A stretch of DNA of 64,000 nt, taken from Rhizophagus irregularis (lineage: Eukaryota; Glomeromycota; Glomeromycetes; Glomerales; Glomeraceae). The stretch lies in contig NC_089429.1 of NCBI RefSeq assembly GCF_026210795.1, forward strand, positions 7,931,223 through 7,995,222, given 5' to 3'. This document shows positions 53,932 through 64,000 of this stretch, in pieces. Positions within the stretch are counted from its first letter, which is position 1; each line of letters opens with the position of its first letter. Under the pieces are notes generated by a model. The model had not been told where the DNA came from. It saw nothing but the letters and a program-made list of their open reading frames with translations, and did not search any database. The translations under genes were made by a program, and so were the position numbers.

Positions 53932-55854
53932 ATCTTCAATATTATCTATTAAATAATTGTAAATAGGTACTGTTTGACCAAGTGTAGGAGATTTTTCAGA
54001 ACTCATTTCAATTGTTGCTTTTTGAAAACACTAATTAAATAATTAAAAATTAATAAATAATAATTAAATTTTAGTATATTATAAAATTTTAAAATTTTAA
54101 TAATAATATTTAATAAATATTATATTCTTACTTCTAATAAACTTTGTATTTCTTTTAGTTTATTCCATTCTATACTATTTAATAAATATGGAGAAAGTTC
54201 TTTATCTGCTGCAGCCAAATTATATAATGGCTAATGAAATTAATTTAAATTAGTGTTAATAAATATGTAAAATTATATATAAATATTATTTTACCTCACG
54301 TAAATAAAATGCTCTTTCTATCATATAGAAAGTGGAATTTCATCTAGTTCTAATATCAGGAATGAGTTCTAATGGTTTCATATTTAGAGCTATACATTGT
54401 CTCTTAAAACGTTCCTTCCTCTGAGGAGATGCTCAGATTTTTATTATTAATGTTCGAAGCTATTAATAAAAATATAATTAATATAATTAATTAATAATTT
54501 AATAATAAATATATTAATTTTTATTATTTAAATGTTAAAATATATTCTTACTTTTGCAACAACTCCTAAGGAATTACTAGAAATTATATTTTCTTGTAAA
54601 ATTTCATTTTCATTTTCAGGAGCTTCTCCTTTTAATACCTTTAGTATATTTTGCGCAGCTAAATTGATGATGTGCGCTAAACAACGCACCCGTTGATTTT
54701 TAACATCAAATTTAATACTCTCATAATTACACATATATTCAAATTTACTAAACATTTTATCCATATTAGATGCATTATCAGTACTAATGCCTAAGATCTG
54801 TATATTAAAAAAAAATTAATTACAATTCAAAAATTTATTAAATAAAATATTTACCAATATTTACCTTTGATAAAAGTTTAAATTCTCTTAAAACTTCAAA
54901 TAATTTAGATGCAATACTATTTTCTTCTGAATGTGGACCTTCTATGTGAGAAAAATCAAGAACTGTACTGTTAAGTTTCCAATCATTGGCAATCCAATGT
55001 ATTGTTATTCCTAAGAAAGAAATTTGATTCTTTGATGTCCATCCATCAAGAGTTAAGAAAACTTTTCCAGACAATTCCTATAAAATTCAATTTATAAATA
55101 TATTAAATAAAATATTTGCAAATAATAGAAACAATTTATATAAAATTTATAATAAACCTGTAATTTTTTTTTAAGAAATTCCTTTTCATCTTCAAAATTT
55201 TTTATAATATCATTATGAATTGTATCTGATGATGGTATAATAGCTTCAGGATTAAGCCGGATTATCATTTTTTGAAAAAAAGTATTTTGAACTACGGTAA
55301 ATAGCTGATCATCAACAATAATCCAATATACTAAATCATTACGAAATGATTCTTGAGTAAATGCCTATAATTAATTTAATAATTTATTATATTATTATAT
55401 AGTATAAAATAATAAATAAGATAAAATACATCATACCAAAGATTCTGAGATTTCAAGCTTATTTAATGCTTCAGTTATTTGATTGACCTCTAAATATAAT
55501 TCATTATGTTTACTTTTAATATGTTTCCATAAACTAGATGTTGAGCCATCTTTAGGCACTTTATAACTTTTAACACAGTGATTACAATTATATTTATTAT
55601 TTATTTCATTTAAAGTAAAATGGGTATAAACTAATGATTTACTATTCTTTTTAGTTTGTGAAGTATCTTCTGGTTCATTAATTTGAGGTGTTATATCTTG
55701 TGATATAATACTATCACTTTCAGAATCTATATCAGTAATATTACTCATCTTGAAATATTTAATAGATTTCTTATGAAATTTTTTGAAATTTTTTACCATA
55801 TACCCATTGTTTATATATATAATTTTAATCAAAAAAATCTTCATATCAAAAAAT

Positions 55855-56430
55855 TAATGATGCCAATGGTATCATCGTATCAAAATTAACCATTATATCG
55901 TGTCAAAAATCAACCATGGTATCGTGTCAAAGATTTATTTTATTTTATTTTATTTTTATAAAATATGAATTTAAATATAACAAAAATGATACGTAAATGT
56001 ATTAATTCAATCAATCATGTCAAAAATAAATAACAGTATCGTGTCAAATGACGATATTAAAACAACTCTAGCATCGTCACCAAAAATGGTAGCCGGATTT
56101 ATTTGTCAGTTACACATACTATAGAATACAATGTAGAAACAAGTTAAAATATTGCACATCCCGTATTGATTTAAAATTAAAAATTCTTTTTTATTTGTAA
56201 ATAAAAAACCAATAATAAAGTTCGGTAACTTTTTTTAAAGTTCGATAAATTGTTTAATTCTGCAACTCTACGATACCAAAAGTTATCCATGTAACCGGTA
56301 TGTGTAACTGTCTATCATTTTTCAGTGGCGATGCTAGGGCTAGGATCGTTATCAACGTATCAAAAATCTAACAATGGTACGTATCAAATGACAATTATAT
56401 CAACGTACAACAATGATATCATCATGACTA
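55855..56430. repeat. Inverted-repeat region upstream of the hAT transposase
   Basis: 'cagttacacatac' (56117-56129) and 'gtatgtgtaactg' (about 56299-56311) are inverted, with flanking 'agcatcgtcacc' / 'agtggcgatgct' also inverted. Multiple 'ggtatcgtgtcaaa' words lie outside in both halves. It may be a palindromic MITE, or part of the transposase promoter. Confidence 0.5.
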
Positions 56431-56589
56431 ATATAAATTGATTTTTTATCAGATTATTTGATGCCTATTTTATTCATTTTTCAAATTAAATTTTTTTATA
56501 TGTTTAATTTTTATTTGCTTTAACTTTTTTTTGGAAATTTTCCCAGTTTCCGAATTCCGATGTTAACAAATTATTAATTCGAGTTGTTA

Positions 56590-58560
56590 GCAGAATACAG
56601 TTTTAACAATCATGTGTCCATGAAAAGCTGTAAAGAAACAAAGACTAAAAGAAGTAATGAATTAAATTAGCAAAGGAAAAGCGAAAAAAAAAACAAAAAA
56701 AAAATCCCGAAAACACGTTTCCATGAAGAGCAGTAAAGAACAGACCTAAAAAGGGAGAGAAGATGTTAGAAATTTGAGAAAGGAACAAAGAAAAAAACGA
56801 AGAATGAAATTAATACCTGATTTCTTGTGAAAAGCTGCAAAAAACTGGAAACTAAAGAAAAGAAAGACGAAATTAGAAAAGGAAACGGAGAAAGAAACCA
56901 AAAAAAGAAAAAAAGTTCTAAACATATACCTGAACTGCAAAATTAAAGAAAAAGACGAATTAGAAACAAATATTAAAATATTATTGGAAATAAGTCACGG
57001 CTTTGTACTTACGAAGCCATTGATGTCTTATTTGATGACCTACTCTCTGATGGATGTAAAGCCACTCTTCTTAATTACAAAATCATGCACTCAACAACTG
57101 TAAACGTTAAAGAACACAAAATTCCACATAGTTCCGTGAAAAGCCAAAAAGAACAAAGATCTAAACGAAGAGAGGGACGAATTTAGAAGAGGAAAATGAA
57201 ACGAAGCAAGAATAATAATAAAAAAAAAATATTCTACCTTCCCGTGGAGTACCGCAAAGAACTGAAAACCTAAAAAGAAGGAAGAAGGAGAACGGAATTA
57301 ACAAAGGAAACAAAAAAAACGAAAGAATGAAAAAAAAAAGAAATATTTCAATCACCTGCCTTTTCACGAAGAACAAGAACCAAAAACCTAAAAGGAAGAA
57401 GGAGAACGGAATTAACAAAGGAAACAAAAAAAAGAACCAAAAACGAAAAAAGAAACACACCGTAAAGAACAAGAACCGAAAACCTAAAAAAAAGGAAGAA
57501 GGAGAACAGAATTAACAAAGGAAACAAAAAAAAATGAAAGAACGAAAGAACGAAAAAAAAAAACAAAAACATTTCAATCACCTGCCTTTTTACGAAGAAC
57601 AAGAACCGAAAACCTAAAATAAGGAAGAAGGAGAACGGAATTAGCAAAAGAAATAAAAAAAAACAAAAAAATGAAAAAAAGAAATAAAAAAATTTTAATC
57701 ACCTGCCTTTTTACGAAGAACAAGAGCCGAAAACCTAAAATAAGGAAGAAGGAGAATGGAATTAGCAAAAGAAATAAAAAAAAAATGAAAGAACGAAAGA
57801 AAAAAAGAAATATTTCCAATTACCTGCCTTTTCACGAAGAACAAAACTGAAAACTTAAAATAAAAAAGAAGGAGAACGGAATTAGTAAAAGAAATAAAAA
57901 AAAAATGAAAAAACGAAAAAAAAGAAACAAAATTTGTCCGGACGGCCTTTTAGCGAAGAACAAGAACCGAAAACCTAAAATAAGGAAGAAGGAGAACGGA
58001 ATTAGCAAAAAAAAATAAAAAAACGAAGAATGAAAAAAGAAATATTTCAATCACCTGCCTTTTTACGAAGAACAAGAACTGAAAACCTAAAATAAGGAAG
58101 AAGGAGAACGAAATTAGCAAAGAAATATAAAAAAAAATAAAGAACGAAAAAAAGAAATATTTCAATCGCCTGCCTTTTGCGCGAAGAACAAGAACCGAAG
58201 ATCTGGAAAAAGAAAGAAAGCGAACGGAATTAGCAAAGGAAATAAAAAAAATAACTGAAAAACTAAAAAAAAGAAACGCATACCTTTCCGTGAAAAACGC
58301 AAAGAACTGGAGCCTAAAAAAAGAAAGAAGACAAACGAAATTAGTAAAAGAAACCCAAAAAAAAATCGAAACAAAAAAAACCAACCGTATGAAGAGCCAA
58401 AGAAAAAGCCTGAGACTTTCCGTGAAAAACTGCAAAAAACAAAGACCAAAAAGAAGAGGGAGACGTACGACATTAGTAAAGGAGGCGAGAAGAAATACAA
58501 AAAAAAGAGAACGAAAAAAACTACCTTTCCGTGTGCAAAGGAAAACGAAAAGGAAGCTAA
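56590..58560 (-). repeat. Right satellite arm (mirror of the left arm)
   Basis: Reverse-complement units of the left arm ('gaaggagaacggaattagca', 'tttcaatcacctgcctttt', 'cacgaagaacaagaaccgaa') recur near 57250, 57350, 57470, 57590, 57705, 57825, 57945, 58060 and 58180. Related but more diverged units are at 56640-57160 and 58290-58530. Open frames here (Lys/Glu-rich on plus, Phe/Leu-rich on minus) are repeat artefacts. Confidence 0.92.
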
Positions 58561-58589
58561 TACAAAATAAAAAAAAAATTTTTTTTTAA

Positions 58590-58753
58590 ATTTTTTTATC
58601 AGTTCAGTTCGGGTTCGGTTCGGTTTATTAAAAAAAAACTGAACTGAACTGGGCCGAACCGAAAATTTTGGATTAAAATTATTGGAATCGAACCGTATTT
58701 TGATTCAGATCGGGTTCCGGTTTTCGGGTTAAACCGGAACCGTTCGGAGCTTT
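58590..58753. repeat. Right GGTTCGG-rich subterminal region and terminus
   Basis: 'cgggttcggttcggttta', 'gggccgaaccg' and 'ccggaaccgttcggagctt' mirror 46447-46640. The terminus is the exact inverse of the left end over 13 bp. Confidence 0.7.
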
Positions 58754-59286
58754 AAAAGTAGTACTTTAAATATATGAAATATCTTAATTATTTTAATAAT
58801 TCAAATGAAAGTTTAAATAATTTTTTAAATGAAGTATGTTTAAATATTATTTTTTAGTTTTCAATTATAATTTATTTTTTTTTTTTTTTTTTTAAATGTT
58901 GAATCATGTACCATTTTATTAGAATATATTCAGATTACATAATAATCACAAATATTCTATGAATGATATCAGCCCAGAGCCAGTACGATCAAACATTAGA
59001 TATTATACTACTAGTAGAATTAAGAATAAAAGTAATTAAAAGCAAACCAAAATAACCTACTATAAACTATAAACGTAAAAATTAAAATAAAAATAAAAAA
59101 CACCAACAAATACAAAAAATAAAAACAAAAATAAATATAAAAATAAAAATATTAATAAAATAAAATTAGTAATAGAATATATGTCTGAAATTATAAATAT
59201 AATTGAGAACAGAATAAAATATTGTTTGCAGACTATCAATCAGTAATTTGCGCTTATGTATAATGTAACCTTATCAACTTTCTTTT
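58754..59286. other. AT-rich DNA between the composite element and LINE debris
   Basis: No gene. It includes an 'aaaataaaaataaaaa' low-complexity tract at about 59075-59165. Confidence 0.45.
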
Positions 59287-60290
59287 TTATCGGAATCCAT
59301 GACCTGTACATATGTATTTCCTTACAAAGGTATCCATTGATTTCTCTACCAAGGAGACTGACCTCTGTAATTGATCTATTTTTCCTGTTTGTAGATTTTT
59401 AACTTTATTTGAAAGTTTATTTGAATTGTCTTTTACTTTGGATTCTGAAGGTTGATTTGAATTGTCCTTTTCCTTGGATTCTGAAGTAATTTTATCTGTC
59501 CTGGAAATGCCTCTTCTTTTTTCCCATAAAATAACTTGTTCATATCTTGGTTTCCATATTAATTCTTTAAATGCTAAGATAAATCTAATTAAAATATTAG
59601 CCATAAGTGTCTGTGCCTCTGTAAGAGATATTTTAAAATCTTTTTGTAATTTTGTTGTTAAAAGAGTTTCAACTTTCACTTAATGCCAACTGTTGAAACT
59701 TTTGAAATTTTTCTGATTTTGCTGTAACTCTAATATATTTTGTAATACTTTTTTAATAAAATCTTCACCTTGTCCTCTAATTTGTTTTGTTTCAAGCATA
59801 TAATTATAGATTCTTTTGTTGTAATCTCCAATATTTTTTCCCAGTCCACCTCCATATGCCTAACATTCGAATAAATGATTCCAATTTTCTTTTTATTACA
59901 TATGTATTCATTTGTATGAGAATTCTTGGTTTTTCTAATTGCTAGAATAGATCTAAAGGAAGGATTTTGTGAAATAATTTTGCTATAAAGGTCCATAAAT
60001 AGTTAAGTCGCATGCTAATGCAGTGAAATCCCTTGCAATAATGGAAAATAAGCCAAGTAACTTTCCGTCTATCTGATTAACATTGCATACCATAATTCCT
60101 GATTATTTTTTAATAATGACCATTCAGTAGCTTCACCTGTAGCTAATATTTTCAAAATAAATCTTCTAATGTTAACGATAGGATTATCTATAAAAACAGG
60201 AAAGTAAGATATTATATTATTAATAAAATCTACATTATTCCTGAATAAATTGTTTCGCATTGGCCTTTTCTTTGCTTTAATTTATCAGCT
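59287..60290 (-). pseudogene. LINE C-terminal debris
   Basis: A 130-codon minus frame (59287-59679) contains LTEAQTLMANILIRFILAFK, ELIWKPRYEQVILWEKRRGI and then a Lys/Asp/Ser-rich tail. The IWKPR..Q..WEK phrase resembles the C-terminal tail of LINE proteins in these fungi, like the tail of the copy at 17130. Upstream frames (59730-59996, 60069-60260: ATEWSLLKNNQELWYAM) may be further pieces. Nothing is intact. Confidence 0.45.
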
Positions 60291-60719
60291 ATATCAATGC
60301 CTGTTAATAAATATGATCTTTTATTTTTAACCGGCTTTAAATTGCACGCTGCTTCTTTGATGGCAATAATTATTTTAATAATGATTAAATTATTAGTCTT
60401 TTAAGCAGTAGTTGTTGAATTAAAAGCTGAATTAATTGAATTTATAGCGCACAAAATTTTGTACGTATAAATAGTTACATTAGAATTTTAAGTGCGCTGT
60501 CAATGCTAAGAAAATAGCTACTATTTACACTTTCCGGTTGATGATAGCCATAAAGATAGACGTGGGTATACGAAAATTCTAATTCATTGTTTGTATAGAA
60601 TGCTGCTCCTAAATCCACAGTAGTATTATCCGTTATATGTGAAAGATTGTTATTACTTATAGTTTGATTACTAGTGATGTCCGTATAATATTCAATATTT
60701 TTTAATGACTTTAGCGATG

Positions 60720-61692
60720 TAAAGATGTTAGCCGTAACTGTAATATTAAGACACGAGTGTCGTATGTAATAGGTTACAACCTATCACATTAAAAAGCAAA
60801 GTTGTAATGCTGTAATTAGGTTGTAATGCCGTAGTGGAATTATTAGCTGTAATTGGAATTAATGCCGTAACTAATCCGTAATGTCGTAATTCCCGAAATT
60901 ACGTATGTAATTTCGGCCAGGAATTATGCCTTAATTTTAGCGAGAAATTAACAAATATCCTAAAAAGGAAAGTGTTGTTACACAAAATTCCAGTGTCGTT
61001 CCCACTAAAATCAATTTTCGTGGAACGGCTATCATAAAAAAGGAAGATCTGCATTCCCGTTTTGGCTGAATTATGATTTTCGGCTGAAATTACATGTTTT
61101 AAGTGAAATTACGTTAATTTCGGCCGGAATTATATTTCGGATTTCGGTTTCGGATTTTAGGAAATATGTACCGTGTAATTTCAATTTAAGGGGTAAATAA
61201 TATCAAAAATAATAATAATAATAATTTTTTTTTTGTAAAAAAGTTTATATGTAAATTATGCATAAAATACATCTAATTATTAAAGATATTATCTTAATTT
61301 AATATAAATTTTTTGAAAAAAACTTAATATTTTCCCTTCCCCCCCGCCCCCTACGCAAAGTTTTAGTTGATTATATAATTTTTTTTCTTGAACGAGCGTA
61401 TACAAAAATACAAAAAAAAAGCATTAGCGCGTCTTATATTACCCCCTAAAATTAAAATTACACGACGTATAAACATTGTAATTTACTTTTATAATTCATT
61501 ACTTTTATTTTAAATTTTTATGTAATTAAAAATTATGACATTCTATTTAATTATAGCATTGCGACCCTAATTACAACATCGACCCAATTACGAGCTTACG
61601 GCCTAATACAGTATTACGAAAAGTGTCCATAACTGTAATGCTGTATGCTGTAATATTACGGCATCGGCCAATCAATTACAGGCACATCTTTA
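60720..61692. mobile_element. Nonautonomous TIR element (~970 bp) with GTAATGC subterminal repeats
   Basis: It starts TAAAGATGTTAGCC and, inverted from the right, TAAAGATGTGCCTG; both fit the hAT YARNG pattern. Repeated 'gtaatgc(c/t)gtaat' words fill the first ~180 bp and, inverted, the last ~130 bp. The interior carries 'taatttcggccggaattat' and 'ttacacaaaattcca', both shared with the MITE at 48944. Flanking octamers match at only 5 of 8, so the insertion is old or the boundary slightly off. No ORF. Confidence 0.6.
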
Positions 61693-61847
61693 AACTGATG
61701 TCTTATATTTGTAAGTTCTTGTTTAAGTGTATCTTGTTACTATCCACGATTAATCTCTTAGGGCTAAATTGTCTCCATTCAATTAATTGTGGGTGTTTTT
61801 TCCAATTGTTGTATATCAATATTTTCTGAAATATTTTTGGGCTCTAT

Positions 61848-62440
61848 TTAGTGATTCCCTATATAATACCAGTCAATATGTGGTTGCACCTGTTGAAAAG
61901 CGAATAAAAATTGGTAATAAATGCGATTATGTTGATTTATTGTGATCATTTTTGGATGTTCCTGTTTCTGAATAATTGCTTTTTGAGGGTTATCTAAATA
62001 TATTTCAATATTGCAAACTTCTATGTTTAAACATTCATTTTTCCCATTTCTTTTCTTAATATGTGTTTTTCTTAACAAATCCTATTGAGACTTCGTTGTT
62101 TTTATCTTTTATTATAACGTAACTGGGTGTTTCGCTTTGTTTTTACTTGATACTGGTTGTAATATATTACTCGGAAAATTAAACAAGGAATGTTTAGACA
62201 TTTCTGGTGCTGATATTTCTTGTCGGCATCGAGTTAATAATTGAAACCATTTAGCTATGCGCCCCTTTGGCTGATAGCCCTGCAATGAAACGATAACACG
62301 TCCATATCTCATAGTATGTCCAGAAGGCAGTATTAATTGGCTAGCGTATATGAGTGGATATGAATTTGAAGTTCCAATTTTTCGTAGTAAATTAGAACGT
62401 ACGACATCGTTATAATATTTACAGTGATATTTCACCACTA
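61848..62440 (-). pseudogene. LINE-like debris, second segment
   Basis: Minus frames at 61848-62078 (QHNRIYYQFLFAFQQVQPHI) and 62112-62438 (YASQLILPSGHTMRYGRVIV, KGRIAKWFQLLTRCRQEI) have protein-like composition. The second resembles the region between RT and RNase H of LINE proteins in these fungi, by memory only. Together with 59287-60290 on the same strand, they may be one old LINE split by the element at 60720-61692. Confidence 0.35.
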
Positions 62441-63380
62441 ATGATGCGTTGACCTATTTATGTAATCTTGTTGTATGATAATATTTAATTTCTAGGCTGT
62501 AATAATATTATGTAAGGCAGTTAGATTTTGCTTCTCGATGTCCCAGAAATAATGATCCCTGAATCATGTTCAAAAATATTATCATGTATGGCCAGTTGCG
62601 CGACTGTGCAGCCCACATCTTATCATTATAGATCTAGATGCGTGAATTACTATTTATTAGATATGTAAAAGCAGTGATCGATTTGCACATATTTGATCCC
62701 ATGGATTATTAATTCCTAAAATATATCGATGATATAATGCTGATGTTGGATAGCTTAAAGCCTATCGCCTGCTCCTAACCTAATTTGAAATCACTCGAGG
62801 TAAATAAATGATTCCATTCATTTTCTGTAATGTCATTGGGATTGGGTACATATATCTTGACTCTCTTGGAATAAGAACGTGATTAATAAGATACGCAATA
62901 TGTCCCACTGTAATGCGTTTTTTCTAATGATTTAAAAATCTTTCAATTATATCTTGAAGTCTTTTGATGGATCTTTTGAATTAGAAGAAAGAAAAATACA
63001 CCAAAAATCGCATCTCTTTTATTCTGTTTTAGGCACCTTTGAGTTATCGCGTCTGATATTGATATATAACTCATACCAGGTAATTTAATTTTTACTATCG
63101 CTCAGATTTTTCCATTATATCCACACGTAGAGATAATAGAATTGTGTGGGTATATTAATTGATCTTTTGAACTCTTATCGTATACATCAGCTTGTATTAT
63201 GCATATAGTTATAGCTGGTACTCTTATTTTATATTGTTGCGTGATCGATCCTGAATGTTTGGTCTATTATTTACTATTTCGTACCACTTGTTATTTGCTG
63301 CTTGTATGAATAGCTACGAAGTAATGGATTGTAAAAAATTTTCCGAAGAGGTGAGATCGCATCATTCCGATCAAAATTAC
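62441..63380. other. Subtelomeric DNA, no clear gene
   Basis: More balanced base composition than most of the window, with short broken frames on the minus strand, so possibly more LINE debris. Nothing identifiable. Confidence 0.4.
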
Positions 63381-63391
63381 CACACCCTTAT

Positions 63392-64000
63392 GAAGGTTAA
63401 TGTTAAGGTTAATGTTAAGGTTAGGGTTAAGGTTAAGGTTAAGGGTTAAGGTTGGGGTAGGGTTAGGGTTAGGGTTAGGAGTTAGGAGTTAGGGGTTAGG
63501 GGTTAGGGTTAGGGTTAGGGTTAGGGGTTAGGGTTAGGGTTAGGGGTTAGGGTTAGGAGGTTAGGAGGTTAAGGGTTAGGGTTAGGGTTAGGGTTAGGGT
63601 TAGGGTTAGGTTAGGGTTAGGGTTAGGAGTTAGGGTTAGGGTTAGGGTTAGGGTTAGGTTAGGGTTAGGGTTAGGGTTAGGGTTAGGGTTAGGGTTAGGG
63701 TTAGGGGTTAGGGTTAGGAGTTAGGGTTAAGGGTTAAGCGGTTGGGAGGTTAGGGTTAGGGTTAGGGTTAGGGTTAGGTTAGGGTTAGGGTTAGGGTTAG
63801 GGTTAGGGTTAGGGTTAGGGTTGGGGTTAGGGTTAGGGTTAGGGTTAGGGTTAGGGTTAGGGTTAGGGTTAGGGTTAGGGTTAGGGTTAGGGTTAGGATT
63901 AGGGTTAGGGTTGGGGTTAGGGTTAGGGTTAGGGGTTAGGGTTGGAGTTGGGGTTAGGAGTTGGAGTTTAGGGTTAGGGTTAGGGTTAGGGTTAGGGTTA
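63392..64000 (+). repeat. Telomeric/subtelomeric (TTAGGG)n array
   Basis: It begins with 'ggttaatgttaaggtt' variants, then about 95 units of TTAGGG mixed with TTAGGGG, TTAGGTTAGGG and GGAGTTAGG variants, to the window edge. The G-rich strand runs 5'->3' outward, the orientation of a true right chromosome end. Variant units suggest the proximal, subtelomeric part. Confidence 0.95.

Larger units (their letters stand above)
49386..55748 (-). pseudogene. hAT transposase, BED-finger type, ten exons, with stops and insertions
   Basis: Exons that join in frame: 55437-55748, 55158-55364, 54865-55077, 54552-54797, 54295-54459, 54132-54230, 53452-54030 (with a MITE inside), 53118-53386, 49588-49648 and 49386-49522. 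The product begins with a BED zinc finger (Cys55, Cys58, His76, His81 in YNCNHC...LWKHIKSKH). It continues with FLTLDGWTSKNQISFLGITI and ILGISTDNASNM (catalytic-core Asp regions), RVRCLAHIINLAAQ, and VIATIIDPRHKLQYY. It ends with the C-terminal dimerisation domain (LAFWK, NKFPNLSKMARDFLAIPGTS, VPVDRVFSGETDLITQR). In-frame TGA codons lie at 54433-54435, 54340-54342 and 49461-49463. A MULE sits in the intron between exons 8 and 9. All splice sites are GT-AG. The enzyme would have moved the 12.3-kb element; this copy is inactive. Confidence 0.92.
46447..58753 (-). mobile_element. 12.3-kb composite hAT element with kilobase satellite inverted arms
   Basis: The outermost ends AAGCTCCGAACGG (left) and its exact inverse (right) are followed inward on both sides by GGTTCGG/CCGAACC-rich DNA. 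Next come arms of ~115-bp tandem repeats in mirror orientation (46670-47990 against 57200-58560). Enclosed on the minus strand is a hAT transposase gene, which fits hAT elements with repeat-rich subterminal regions. Flanking octamers TTTAAGTA and TAAAAGTA agree at 6 of 8 positions, possibly a decayed 8-bp hAT target duplication. Secondary insertions inside: a MULE (49716-53107), a MITE in an exon (53567-53931) and a hAT-type MITE (48944-49378). The transposase carries stops, so the copy is probably dead. Confidence 0.75.

Noticed and set aside
54528-55844. Three small independent genes upstream of the MULE
   Set aside because: They are exons of one hAT transposase joined by GT-AG introns that keep frame and domain order.
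56746-58589. Lys/Glu-rich plus-strand and Phe-rich minus-strand frames in the right arm
   Set aside because: Same reason: mirror-image satellite units read in either direction.
58595-58700. tRNA-like 'ggttcg' words
   Set aside because: They are part of GGTTCGG subterminal repeats; no cloverleaf arms or A-box spacing. No tRNA or rRNA was recognised anywhere in the window.
63255-63449. 64-codon frame ending in VKVNVKVRVKVKVKG
   Set aside because: The tail is translated telomere-like repeat and the front has no domain.

Overview
The window looks like an AT-rich, TE-laden fungal chromosome end, most like an arbuscular mycorrhizal fungus (Glomeromycotina, Rhizophagus type). Four things suggest this: very AT-rich intergenic DNA with short GT-AG introns; single-exon F-box/LRR-like and BTB-BACK-TLDc genes of the kinds expanded in these fungi; a kinase carrying an HGDFHSGNIL catalytic loop; and a terminal TTAGGG array with the G-rich strand running off the right edge. 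The organism assignment is inference from gene style, not from a database match.

Layout. 0-12 kb: decayed repeats, a duplicated LINE reverse-transcriptase relic and no convincing gene. 12-17 kb: an NmrA-like gene (3 exons), a small TIR element, a kinase relic, degenerate telomeric repeats and a BTB-BACK-TLDc gene. 17-22 kb: a broken LINE 3' end (RNase H plus zinc knuckle) and an F-box gene. 22-29.4 kb: a chain of MITEs, F-box pseudogenes, an intron-bearing acyl-CoA oxidase pseudogene lying between two halves of an F-box pseudogene, and an apparently intact Tc1-type DD34E transposon nested inside a hAT-type MITE with a perfect 8-bp target duplication. 29.5-37 kb: a decayed tandem satellite and gene debris. 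37-46 kb: a four-exon gene with two Myb/SANT-like units, a second F-box gene, a foldback-like element with satellite arms, and a two-exon protein kinase.

46.4-58.8 kb is the most unusual region. It is a 12.3-kb composite with inverted ends (AAGCTCCGAACGG, then GGTTCGG-rich DNA) and roughly 2-kb inverted arms built of ~115-bp tandem repeats. The arms enclose a ten-exon hAT transposase pseudogene (BED finger to C-terminal dimerisation domain). That gene is interrupted by a MULE with FAR1/MULE/SWIM/CCHC domains inserted just inside an intron, by a palindromic MITE in an exon, and is followed by a hAT-type MITE at its stop codon. The MULE carries telomeric repeats in its own first intron.

58.8-64 kb: LINE debris on the minus strand, one further 1-kb inverted-repeat element, and the telomere-like terminal array.

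The host genes are dispersed single genes with no operon-like logic. The likely functional ones are NmrA-like, BTB-TLDc, F-box x2, Myb-like, kinase and the Tc1 transposase. Everything else readable is transposon or pseudogene.
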